Positions 6,798-13,536 of a DNA stretch of 13,536 nucleotides are shown here, in pieces (the stretch's first letter is position 1; each line of letters opens with the position of its first letter). The DNA is taken from assembly GCA_002470565.1 (NCBI GenBank), contig DKMQ01000056.1, forward strand, positions 1-13,536, in the 5' to 3' direction. The translations under genes and the position numbers were made by a program. The notes beneath the pieces are model-generated. The model was not told the DNA's origin. It was given only the letters and a program-made list of their open reading frames with translations, and made no database searches. This DNA comes from Oceanospirillaceae bacterium UBA7410. GTDB taxonomy: Bacteria > Pseudomonadota > Gammaproteobacteria > Pseudomonadales > Balneatricaceae.

Positions 6798-7529
6798 ATG
6801 AAACAAAGTACACCAGACGCGCCTCAGCCCTTCTTTTCTTGCCGTGAGCTAAATGCCTTTTATGGTGAAAGCTACGTAGTGCAAGGGGTGTCTTTTGACA
6901 TCCCAGAAGGTGACATTGTGGCCCTACTAGGCCGCAACGGTGCCGGTAAAACCTCTACCCTAAGAGCGATTGCTAGAGCAGCTCAACCTGCTCTTAGCAG
7001 TGGTGAGATTTGGCTAAACGGCCAAGCTTTACATAACATGAAAGCCTTTGAAGCAGCTCGCGCTGGCGTTCAATTGGTCTGTGAAGACCGTCGCATCATT
7101 CCAGGTGTGACCGTAGAAGAAAACTTAATTTTGGCGCAAATTGCGCAACCTTTAGGCTGGACTCTTGAAAAGATCTACGGGCATTTCCCAAAGCTGGAAG
7201 AAAGACGCAAGCAAGAAGCCTCTTCTCTTTCTGGTGGCGAGCAGCAGATGCTAGCCTTAGCACGCGCATTGGCAAGAGATGTAAAGCTTCTTTTGCTTGA
7301 TGAGCCGTATGAAGGCTTGGCACCTGTGATCGTGCAAGAAATTGAACGTATGCTTAAAGAAGTTAAATCTATGGGCATTACCACTGTCATCGTTGAGCAA
7401 AATGCTGTGGCCGCGCTTAAGCTAGCCGACCATGCCATTATCATCGATTCTGGTGAGATAGTGTTTACTGGTACAGCTCAAGAAGTGTTGGATAACAAAG
7501 CACTTCGTGAAGAGTATCTAGCGGTTTAA
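6798..7529 (+). CDS. livF: LivF-type ABC importer ATPase
   Basis: This is the second ATPase, expected to form a heterodimer with the LivG-like subunit. It has 243 residues from the ATG at 6798, which has AAGGAA seven bases upstream. A longer frame beginning at 6699 would overlap livG by 77 bases and add a lysine-rich extension not typical of the family, so I reject it. Walker A is GRNGAGKT (45-52), the signature is LSGGEQQ (144-150), and Walker B is LLLLDEPYEGLAP (164-176). The Q-loop region CEDRRIIPGVTVEENL (95-110) and a Gln in place of the switch His (VEQN, Q201) are normal LivF traits. It is the last gene of the operon; a long hairpin follows 18 bases later. Confidence 0.92.
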   Translation: MKQSTPDAPQPFFSCRELNAFYGESYVVQGVSFDIPEGDIVALLGRNGAGKTSTLRAIARAAQPALSSGEIWLNGQALHNMKAFEAARAGVQLVCEDRRIIPGVTVEENLILAQIAQPLGWTLEKIYGHFPKLEERRKQEASSLSGGEQQMLALARALARDVKLLLLDEPYEGLAPVIVQEIERMLKEVKSMGITTVIVEQNAVAALKLADHAIIIDSGEIVFTGTAQEVLDNKALREEYLAV

Positions 7530-7547
7530 TACTGCGTTTAATATAAC

Positions 7548-7582
7548 CTTACCTAGGCCAATGACCACATTGCCTAGGTAAG
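7548..7582. terminator. Long hairpin between convergent livF and ppx
   Basis: CTTACCTAGGCCAATG (7548-7563) pairs with CATTGCCTAGGTAAG (7568-7582) over 15 bp with a single bulged C and a 4-base ACCA loop. It lies in the gap between two converging genes, as expected for a bidirectional terminator. Neither flank carries a strong T-run (CTTTAG on the plus side, GTTATATT on the minus side), so termination may be weak or the hairpin may mainly protect 3' ends. Confidence 0.6.
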
Positions 7583-7643
7583 CTTTAGACTAACCTTTGA
7601 CTTAACCATTTGCCTTAACTATTAAATGACTTCTTGTCTTTTA

Positions 7644-8576
7644 TTACTTCTTTTGTAAAGCCTTTAGCAACACGCCTTCACGTAAAGCCCCCGTAGAAAA
7701 ATAAATCCGATCTAAGTTTAAGCTGCGCATGATGCCCATGAGTATGGCATAGCCTGCAGGCAACACTTCACCGCGATCTCCTCGCACTCCTTCAATACTC
7801 ACATCATCTAAATAATCAAAAGCTAACAACTGCTGCTCTATGTTTGCCATTGATGCCCTATTTAGATAAGCCATACCGCCCTCTTCTAGTGCGCTCAGTG
7901 CGATTAATGCCTTCATGGTGCCAGATGAACCAATACACACCTGCCATCCACTCCAAATAGCTTCTGAGGCGCCTAAGGAATTTGATTTAGATGACTCTAT
8001 AATAGCCTGAGCTGCCTCAATGGCATTTTGGAGATGGGCATTATTAATTTTGCGTTGTGGGAAATAATCATGACTAAAAGCCACGCATCCCATTGGGAAA
8101 CTTTGTAATTGATTTGGACTATTTTTACCCAGCACAAGCTCAGTGCTACCACCACCTATATCAATCACTAGCTTTTCAAAGGGTTTGTGGGGTGCAATGG
8201 CTAGGTCACTGGTGACTCCAGTAAAAATTAATGCAGCCTCTTCTTCACCACTAAGTACGTTTATATCTGCGCCCAATATCACTTTTGCTGCAGTAATAAA
8301 ATCAGCTCTATTTTGTGCTACCCGTAAGGTATTAGTGGCCACTACAAAACGGTGTTTGGGCGATACTTTTTCAAGCATAGGGGCCAAACGCACAAGACAC
8401 TCTAGCCCCCTTTCAATAGATTCTTGACTTAAAACGTTGTGCTCATTTAAACCTGCTGCTAATTGAACCTTTTCTCCAATCCTACTCACCACCCTATAAG
8501 GCACGTGACTAGTATCTACTACAGTCACGTGAAAACTATTAGAACCAAGGTCGATGGCAGCGGCTAAATAAGTCAA
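7644..8576 (-). CDS. ppx: Ppx/GppA-family phosphatase, short single-domain form
   Basis: Members hydrolyse terminal phosphate from polyphosphate or convert pppGpp to ppGpp, linking phosphate storage and the stringent response; which activity applies here cannot be read from sequence. The protein has 310 residues and the actin/ASKHA-type motifs: DLGSNSFH (9-16), SGEEEA (109-114) with the probable catalytic glutamate, DIGGGSTE (139-146) and GSSGT (216-220). E. coli Ppx and GppA are about 500 residues with a C-terminal HD-like domain; that part is absent here, as in other short Ppx proteins. The start codon is TTG at 8576-8574: an in-frame TGA lies three codons upstream and the first internal Met comes long after the essential N-terminal motif. 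GGATGA six bases before it is a modest ribosome binding site. It is a single gene between two convergent/divergent units. Confidence 0.9.
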   Translation of the reverse strand: MTYLAAAIDLGSNSFHVTVVDTSHVPYRVVSRIGEKVQLAAGLNEHNVLSQESIERGLECLVRLAPMLEKVSPKHRFVVATNTLRVAQNRADFITAAKVILGADINVLSGEEEAALIFTGVTSDLAIAPHKPFEKLVIDIGGGSTELVLGKNSPNQLQSFPMGCVAFSHDYFPQRKINNAHLQNAIEAAQAIIESSKSNSLGASEAIWSGWQVCIGSSGTMKALIALSALEEGGMAYLNRASMANIEQQLLAFDYLDDVSIEGVRGDRGEVLPAGYAILMGIMRSLNLDRIYFSTGALREGVLLKALQKK

Positions 8577-8686
8577 AATTAGTCATCCAAAAAGTATGAT
8601 TTATCAGTGTATCAAACAATTATTCATAGGCCAATTATACTTATTAGTTTGATCATACGAAGCCTTAATATTAGATTTCTATTGAT

Positions 8687-8703
8687 TGCGCCAAACTAGT
8701 GCA
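8687..8703 (+). promoter_or_regulatory. NtrC-like binding dyad upstream of amt
   Basis: TGCGCCAAACTAGTGCA matches the NtrC consensus TGCACC-N5-GGTGCA with one mismatch in each half and the correct 17-base length. Its centre is about 140 bases upstream of the start expected from the sigma-54 box, a typical enhancer position. A second strong half-site, CGCACC (8728-8733), lies 41 bases downstream, about four helical turns, but its other half is poor. Confidence 0.6.
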
Positions 8704-8808
8704 AAGCCACCGACTAATTATTCTAAACGCACCAAAAACGTTATCCGAAGAAATCCAATAGAATATAAGTTAATCATAAGCATATGATTTATATGGTAAT
8801 TATAAATT

Positions 8809-8824
8809 TGGCACGATTATAGCA
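8809..8824 (+). promoter_or_regulatory. sigma-54 (RpoN) promoter of amt
   Basis: TGGCACGATTATAGCA fits TGGCACG-N4-TTGCA with one mismatch. The invariant GG (-24) and GC (-12) are present with the correct 10-base spacing. Transcription would begin near 8835, 30 bases before the ATG. This implies activation by an enhancer-binding protein, most simply NtrC under nitrogen limitation. Confidence 0.75.
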
Positions 8825-8864
8825 ATAGTGACATTAGTAATCACAACAACTTAACGAGAACCCC

Positions 8865-10124
8865 ATGGAAAATAACCTATATGAACTCCAGTTTGCCCTG
8901 GACACTTTTTACTTTTTAATTTGTGGCGCCTTAGTTATGTGGATGGCAGCTGGCTTTGCCATGCTTGAAGCAGGTTTGGTGCGCAGTAAAAACACAACAG
9001 AAATTCTCACTAAAAACTTTGCGTTATATGCCATTGCTTGTGCCATGTATCTCATCATGGGTTATCAGATTATGTATGGTGGAGGCTGGCTTTTAGGAGA
9101 CATCCATACTATTGATACGACACAAGTGTTAGCGGATTCTGCCACAGAAGGTTTTGGTGGTGCTTCGGTGTATTCTTCAGCTTCAGATTTTTTCTTTCAG
9201 GTTGTATTCGTTGCCACCGCTATGTCTATTGTGTCTGGCGCAGTAGCTGAGCGAATGAAACTATGGTCATTTTTAGCCTTTGCCGTTGTGATGACTGGTT
9301 TTATATACCCTATGGAAGGCGCATGGACTTGGAATGGTGAAGACGTATTTGGTTGGTACAACCTTGGAGAGCTTGGTTTTTCAGACTTTGCTGGCTCCGG
9401 CATTGTGCACATGGCAGGTGCTGCTGCGGCTCTAGCGGGTGTGCTTTTGTTAGGTGCACGTATAGGCAAGTATGGCCCTGATGGAAAGATTAAGGCGATC
9501 CCGGGTGCTAACCTCCCTATGGCTACCTTAGGCACTTTTATTTTGTGGATGGGTTGGTTTGGCTTTAACGGTGGCTCTGTACTTAAGTTAGGCGACATCA
9601 ACTCTGCTCACTCTGTAGCTATGGTGTTTCTAAACACAAACGCAGCAGCTGCAGCAGGTGCCATTGCCGCACTTCTAGTGGCTCGCTTGAAGTTTGGCAA
9701 AGCCGATCTCACCATGATGCTAAACGGCGCGCTAGCAGGCCTGGTTACTATTACCGCAGAGCCATCTACTCCTACAGCTCTTGAAGCTAGTCTTTTTGGC
9801 GCCTTAGGTGGTGTGTTGGTGGTGTTTAGTATTTTAGCCTTAGACAAACTAAAACTAGATGACCCTGTAGGTGCAATTTCGGTGCACGGTAGTGCTGGAT
9901 TGTTAGGTTTAATGTTAGTCCCTGTTACTAATTCAGGAGCTACGTTTATGGGCCAAATGATAGGTGCTGCCACTATATTTGCTTGGGTATTTGGAACCAG
10001 CTTTATTGTGTGGTTTATCATTAAGAGCGTATTTGGCATTCGTGTTACCAAAGAAGATGAATATACTGGTGTAGACGTTTCAGAATGTGGTGTTGAAGCC
10101 TACCCAGAGTTCACCAAACGCTAG
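8865..10124 (+). CDS. amt: Ammonium transporter (Amt family)
   Basis: This trimeric inner-membrane channel takes up ammonium. It has 419 residues with about eleven hydrophobic segments. The family's twin pore histidines are H182 (GSGIVHMAGAAAAL) and H341 (ISVHGSAGLLG). The phenylalanine gate region DFFFQVVFVATAMSIVSG lies at 108-125, and the WFGFNGGS segment at 231-238 carries the pore-lining Phe and Ser. The C-terminal tail, ending EDEYTGVDVSECGVEAY, keeps the conserved pattern that lets the PII protein GlnK block the pore, so post-translational control is likely. No glnK gene lies next to it, unlike the common glnK-amtB pair. There is no cleavable signal peptide. A sigma-54 box and an NtrC-like dyad upstream indicate nitrogen control. 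The ribosome binding site (GAGAA) is weak. Confidence 0.95.
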   Translation: MENNLYELQFALDTFYFLICGALVMWMAAGFAMLEAGLVRSKNTTEILTKNFALYAIACAMYLIMGYQIMYGGGWLLGDIHTIDTTQVLADSATEGFGGASVYSSASDFFFQVVFVATAMSIVSGAVAERMKLWSFLAFAVVMTGFIYPMEGAWTWNGEDVFGWYNLGELGFSDFAGSGIVHMAGAAAALAGVLLLGARIGKYGPDGKIKAIPGANLPMATLGTFILWMGWFGFNGGSVLKLGDINSAHSVAMVFLNTNAAAAAGAIAALLVARLKFGKADLTMMLNGALAGLVTITAEPSTPTALEASLFGALGGVLVVFSILALDKLKLDDPVGAISVHGSAGLLGLMLVPVTNSGATFMGQMIGAATIFAWVFGTSFIVWFIIKSVFGIRVTKEDEYTGVDVSECGVEAYPEFTKR

Positions 10125-10149
10125 TTTCTATTTGAAACTAAGGCCTGTC

Positions 10150-10190
10150 AAAACTAACAAAAGGTGTTCGCTGTCTTTTGTTAGTTTTTC
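10150..10190. terminator. Bidirectional terminator between amt and the flavin oxidoreductase gene
   Basis: AAAACTAACAAAAG (10150-10163) and CTTTTGTTAGTTTT (10175-10188) form a perfect 14-bp stem with an 11-base loop. The plus strand continues the T-run to TTTTT, and the minus strand ends its stem with TTTT. It sits in the 87-base gap between two converging genes. Confidence 0.85.
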
Positions 10191-10211
10191 TAATTGTCTT
10201 TTATGCGTTTT

Positions 10212-12287
10212 TTAATAATCTTTTAACAGACGCAAAGCATCATAAAGTGCGGCATGCACATTACGCCCCGCCCAAGCATCACCAATGCGATACAAGTGGT
10301 ACTTACCCTTCTCATTAAGCTCTAATAGCTGAGGTTGGTTTCTTCTTAACCCTTCAAAATCTACTTCACCTAAATTACGACTCATGGGCAACAACTCATG
10401 AAATAATTCATCATTGGCCAAAGTGCCATTTTCTACCACCACTTGTTCTACCATACGTGTTTGGTAGAGGTTACTGTATTCATTCCACAAGGTGGCCTCT
10501 AATCCCACGCCTTGTTTAATCACCTTTACTAGCTCCCAGTCTGGTGTAATGCTGGCATTCAATGAGTATAAACCTCGTAAGTAATGTGGGAAGTTTACGT
10601 CCCCTACTTCACGTCCTATATGCCTATGGGGTGATACCAGCTCTAAAGCATGAGCGCCATTTTGCAGCATAAATTCAGCACAACTCATGCCTGCATGTGA
10701 GCCTGTTTCATCATAAAACAACACGTTTTTTGCAGGTTTTACCTGCCCTGATAAAATATCCCAGCTACTAGTCATTAATGCTGAGGCAGATTTAATAGGC
10801 AGCTCTAAAGGAACACCACCCGTTGCTACCACCACCATATGGGGCTCGTAACACTCAACCGTTTGCGCATCGGCCCATGTTTCAAATTGAAACTGCACAC
10901 CTAACACTTGGCATTCGCTATAAAGCCACTGACTTACTGAGTGCAGCTCTTGGCGACGTTTGGCGCGTGCAGCTAGGTTCATTTGCCCGCCTACCTTTGC
11001 CGTTGCTTCCAATATAGTCACTTGATGGCCTCTACTGGCCAAAACTCTTGCAGCCTCCAAACCCGCAATGCCTGCCCCTGCAACGACTATGCGCTTATTG
11101 GGATGATTACTTATTGCAATAATGTGTGGCAGTTGAGCTTCACGTCCAGTGGCTACATTATGCATACATAGGGCTTCACCCATTTCATGCAAACGATCTA
11201 AGCAATAACCGGCACCCACACACGGGCGGATACGGTGCTCTTGGCCTGCCATTATTTTATTAACAATATGCGGATCAGCCATGTGGCCACGAGTCATGCC
11301 GATCACATCTACTAAACCTGCAGCTACAGCATGGCGAGCTGTGGCCACGTCTGTCACTCGAGTTGCGTGAAGCACCGGTAATTCAAGCTGTTGTTTTAGC
11401 CGCCCTGCTAAGTTTAGATAAGGCGAAGTTGGATTACCCGTGGGCGGTATACAATCGGCTAGGCCCATGTCAGTAGTAAGATGTCCACCCACAAAATTGA
11501 AAAAATCTAGTTGATTAGTAGCCTGTAAGGCCTTGGCGACGGTTAAGCATGCAGCTTCATCTAAGCCTTTTTTACCACCGTTATCAGCATTGCTATGACG
11601 CAGAAAATCATCACCCGTCATACGTATGCCCACAATAAAATCGGGGCCAACAGATTGGCGAATGCTTTCTAACAAACGATAAATAAACTCTAACCTGCCT
11701 TCTAAACCACCAGCAAAGTCATTATCTGGGTGATTAAACTCTGGGGTCCAAAATTGATCTATCAAATGGCCATAGGCCATGAGCTCGATACCATCTAAAC
11801 CCGCTTGAGCACAACGATAAACTGCTCGGCTGTAATCTTCCAAAATGCGCTTGATATCGCCATCTATAATCTTCGCAGGCACACTGCCATGGGGCCTTTC
11901 AGCCAAAGCCATCGGCGCCACTGGAGGCAACCAGTGCTCTACATCAAACCGTGTGCGACGGCCTAAATGAGTGAGCTGACACATAATGGCTGCACCTTCA
12001 TCGTGCACGCCTTGGGCTAGCTCTTTAATCCATGGTGTCACCAAGTCTTGGCTTAAATCAATTTGTGAAAATGCGGCTGGAGAATCTGCTGATACAGTGC
12101 TAGAACCGCCAAACATAGTAAGGCCCACACCCCCTTTGGCTTTTTCTTGATGATAAAGGCGATAGCGCTCTTTAGGCATCCTATCTTCAATATAGCCTGG
12201 TGCATGAGCGCTACTCATCAAACGATTACGCAATGTGAGGTGCTTAAGCTGATAAGTTTCTAATAAGGGGTCAGTGGTCATGTTCAT
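10212..12287 (-). CDS. DgcA/TMADH-like FMN and Fe-S oxidoreductase (probable N-demethylase)
   Basis: The 691 residues show the two-part plan of trimethylamine dehydrogenase, 2,4-dienoyl-CoA reductase and dimethylglycine demethylase DgcA. Residues 1 to about 350 are an old-yellow-enzyme TIM barrel that binds FMN (LTHLGRRTRFD 105-115; active-site segment AYGHLIDQFWTPEFNHP 171-187; GMTRGHMADP 330-339). A cysteine motif follows at 356-374. The C-terminal half is a nucleotide-binding module with GAGIAGLEAA (404-413) and a degenerate second dinucleotide motif near 525-535. Members oxidise methylated amines or reduce enoyl-CoA; the methyltransferase partner argues for amine N-demethylation, by inference. 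The cysteine motif is CVGAGYC-x11-C: the second of the four usual cluster ligands is Ala359, so a normal 4Fe-4S cluster is doubtful. The gene starts three bases after the methyltransferase stop, so the two are almost certainly co-translated; an alternative ATG lies two codons in. Confidence 0.87.
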   Translation of the reverse strand: MNMTTDPLLETYQLKHLTLRNRLMSSAHAPGYIEDRMPKERYRLYHQEKAKGGVGLTMFGGSSTVSADSPAAFSQIDLSQDLVTPWIKELAQGVHDEGAAIMCQLTHLGRRTRFDVEHWLPPVAPMALAERPHGSVPAKIIDGDIKRILEDYSRAVYRCAQAGLDGIELMAYGHLIDQFWTPEFNHPDNDFAGGLEGRLEFIYRLLESIRQSVGPDFIVGIRMTGDDFLRHSNADNGGKKGLDEAACLTVAKALQATNQLDFFNFVGGHLTTDMGLADCIPPTGNPTSPYLNLAGRLKQQLELPVLHATRVTDVATARHAVAAGLVDVIGMTRGHMADPHIVNKIMAGQEHRIRPCVGAGYCLDRLHEMGEALCMHNVATGREAQLPHIIAISNHPNKRIVVAGAGIAGLEAARVLASRGHQVTILEATAKVGGQMNLAARAKRRQELHSVSQWLYSECQVLGVQFQFETWADAQTVECYEPHMVVVATGGVPLELPIKSASALMTSSWDILSGQVKPAKNVLFYDETGSHAGMSCAEFMLQNGAHALELVSPHRHIGREVGDVNFPHYLRGLYSLNASITPDWELVKVIKQGVGLEATLWNEYSNLYQTRMVEQVVVENGTLANDELFHELLPMSRNLGEVDFEGLRRNQPQLLELNEKGKYHLYRIGDAWAGRNVHAALYDALRLLKDY

Positions 12288-12290
12288 AAA

Positions 12291-13536
12291 TTAATAATCT
12301 TCGTTTAGGCCACCATCATCTGGTATTTCAGACTCACGACGCGCAATAAAATCTAACAATTGTTCATTAATGGCCTGATCTATTTTAGGTTCTTCATATT
12401 CATCTAGCTTTGCCTTGGCTAAATTGAGCGCCCTTTCTGTAATGCTCTTAGAACCATTAGCCATCCACTGTTCAATGTTATTATTATCTAATAGTTTGGG
12501 CATGTAAAAGGCCCGCTGGAAATTGTCTTGTGTGTGGGGGTGGCCAAGGTAGTGTCCACCTGGCCCCACATCTCGCACAGCAGCCAAAGCCTCATCAAAA
12601 TCATCCCACCTTGGTCCCTGCGCCATACGATATGCCATAGCACATTGTTCGGCATCCACCATAAATTTGGCCACAGAGCAGTGCATACCTGCTTCATTCC
12701 AGCCTGCTGAGTGCCAAATATAATTGGCTCCAGACATCATCACAGCCATTAGGTTTACGCCACTTTCGTAGCCTGCTTGGGCATCCAGTACTTTAGCACC
12801 ACCTAAGGTATTAGAGGTGCGCCAAGGCACGTTGTAATGCCGTGCCATTTGACCTATTAAAAAATTCATTAAACAAATTTCTGGTGTCCCCGCCATAGGC
12901 GCTCCAGACTGCATAGATACCGTCGCTAAATAATGGCCATAAACTGCAGGCGCGCCTTTTCTCACCACTTGGGTATAAGCCAAGGCCGACAAAGCTTCAG
13001 CATTAAGCTGCACCACTGCAGGCACCGTAGATGCTGGCGTATTAGCGCCGCCCAAAACAAAAGGAGAGCAAAGTACTGGCTGGTTGCGCTTCACAAACGC
13101 TCTAAGGGCTCCCAACATAGTTGCATCCCATACTAAGGGCGAGTTACCGTTAATGTTGCCCGTAGTGACGGGATGGTCGTCTATGTAGCCTTTACCAAAC
13201 AAAATATCACACATATCCATGACATCTTCTGCATTTTTTCCAGAGGTTGTCATACCCATGAAAGTTTTGTCTGAATACTTCATAGAAGAATGAGTAATGC
13301 GTAAATGCCGCCACGGAACGGCATGATCCATAGGCTCTACGATATGATGAGCTGATGAATGCAGGGCTGGGCTCATGTGGGCTAGCTTATGAAACATAGC
13401 CAGATCATCAAGGGTAGGATTGCGTCGTTTATCTTCTAGGTCTCGTAAAAAAGGCGCCCCTGTCATAGGCACAAACATACAATTGCGCCCACCTAGCTTA
13501 AGGTTTTTTTCTGGATCACGAGCATGGTATTCAACA
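12291..13536 (-). CDS. MttB-superfamily (trimethylamine methyltransferase family) protein, 5' end outside the window
   Basis: The family transfers a methyl group from a methylated amine to a corrinoid protein. Pyrrolysine-containing members use trimethylamine; others use betaines such as glycine betaine, proline betaine or carnitine. Here 414 codons are visible. The frame is open to the right edge, so the first Met inside the window (13478) is internal: the segment before it, reading LKLGGRNCMFVPMTGAPFL across the Met, is the family's conserved core. Full members are about 500 residues, so roughly 100 are missing. Other typical stretches are LVWDATMLGALRAF, CSPFVLGGANTPAS, HYLATVSMQSGAPMAGTPE and GPGGHYLGHPHTQ near the C-terminus. 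There is no in-frame amber codon in the visible part, so it is a non-pyrrolysine type, and trimethylamine is an unlikely substrate. It precedes the flavin oxidoreductase gene by three bases in one operon. The promoter and any corrinoid protein gene lie outside the window. Confidence 0.88.
   Translation of the reverse strand, partial: VEYHARDPEKNLKLGGRNCMFVPMTGAPFLRDLEDKRRNPTLDDLAMFHKLAHMSPALHSSAHHIVEPMDHAVPWRHLRITHSSMKYSDKTFMGMTTSGKNAEDVMDMCDILFGKGYIDDHPVTTGNINGNSPLVWDATMLGALRAFVKRNQPVLCSPFVLGGANTPASTVPAVVQLNAEALSALAYTQVVRKGAPAVYGHYLATVSMQSGAPMAGTPEICLMNFLIGQMARHYNVPWRTSNTLGGAKVLDAQAGYESGVNLMAVMMSGANYIWHSAGWNEAGMHCSVAKFMVDAEQCAMAYRMAQGPRWDDFDEALAAVRDVGPGGHYLGHPHTQDNFQRAFYMPKLLDNNNIEQWMANGSKSITERALNLAKAKLDEYEEPKIDQAINEQLLDFIARRESEIPDDGGLNEDY

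Noticed and set aside
4138..7529. Urea importer (urtBCDE)
   Set aside because: The first permease is only 299 residues, no urease genes are present, and the ATPase signatures do not resemble UrtD/UrtE closely enough.
9197..10051. Two minus-strand frames of 134 and 147 codons inside amt
   Set aside because: They are antisense shadows of a clear Amt gene; their composition is that of reversed membrane-protein codons.
1..13536. CRISPR array, prophage, transposon or defence system
   Set aside because: No regularly spaced repeats, integrase, transposase or defence-type genes were seen; all long frames are explained by metabolic or transport genes.

Overview
The window (about 13.5 kb, moderate GC) looks like chromosomal DNA of a free-living, probably marine, gammaproteobacterium. 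The grounds are a short 4.5S-type SRP RNA, MoaB and MoeA close to the enterobacterial forms, a sigma-54/NtrC-type control region in front of an ammonium transporter, and genes for methylated-amine catabolism. No rRNA, tRNA, insertion sequence, phage gene or CRISPR array was seen. The taxon is an inference from protein style, not from a marker gene.

Layout, left to right. (1) 1-600, minus strand: the first 21 codons of a secreted-protein gene that runs off the left edge, a roughly 325-base leader or intergenic stretch with small hairpins, and the SRP RNA gene ffs with a good sigma-70 promoter. (2) 603-2380, minus strand: moaB then moeA, overlapping by one base, for the late steps of molybdenum cofactor synthesis. 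(3) 2381-2649: divergent control region with several inverted repeats. (4) 2650-7529, plus strand: a complete five-gene ABC importer of the branched-chain amino acid/amide/urea (HAAT) type. It has a Tat-exported binding protein, two permeases and two ATPases, with a terminator hairpin between the binding protein gene and the rest. (5) 7644-8576, minus strand: a short single-domain Ppx/GppA phosphatase that starts at TTG. (6) 8577-10124, plus strand: an ammonium transporter preceded by a sigma-54 promoter and an NtrC-like dyad. (7) 10212-13536, minus strand: an operon of an MttB-superfamily methyltransferase (5' end beyond the right edge) followed by a DgcA/TMADH-like flavin oxidoreductase.

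How they may work together: the methyltransferase and the flavoprotein are adjacent and form a plausible two-step N-demethylation module for a quaternary amine or betaine. The nearby importer could bring in such a substrate or a related small nitrogen compound, and Amt recovers ammonium under nitrogen limitation. The operon link between methyltransferase and oxidoreductase is seen directly. The link to the importer and Amt is only neighbourhood, interrupted by ppx, and is inference. The molybdenum cofactor genes, ffs and ppx look like ordinary housekeeping genes. The least ordinary items are the methyltransferase/oxidoreductase pair with its altered Fe-S cysteine motif, and the matching inverted repeats in front of ffs and moaB.
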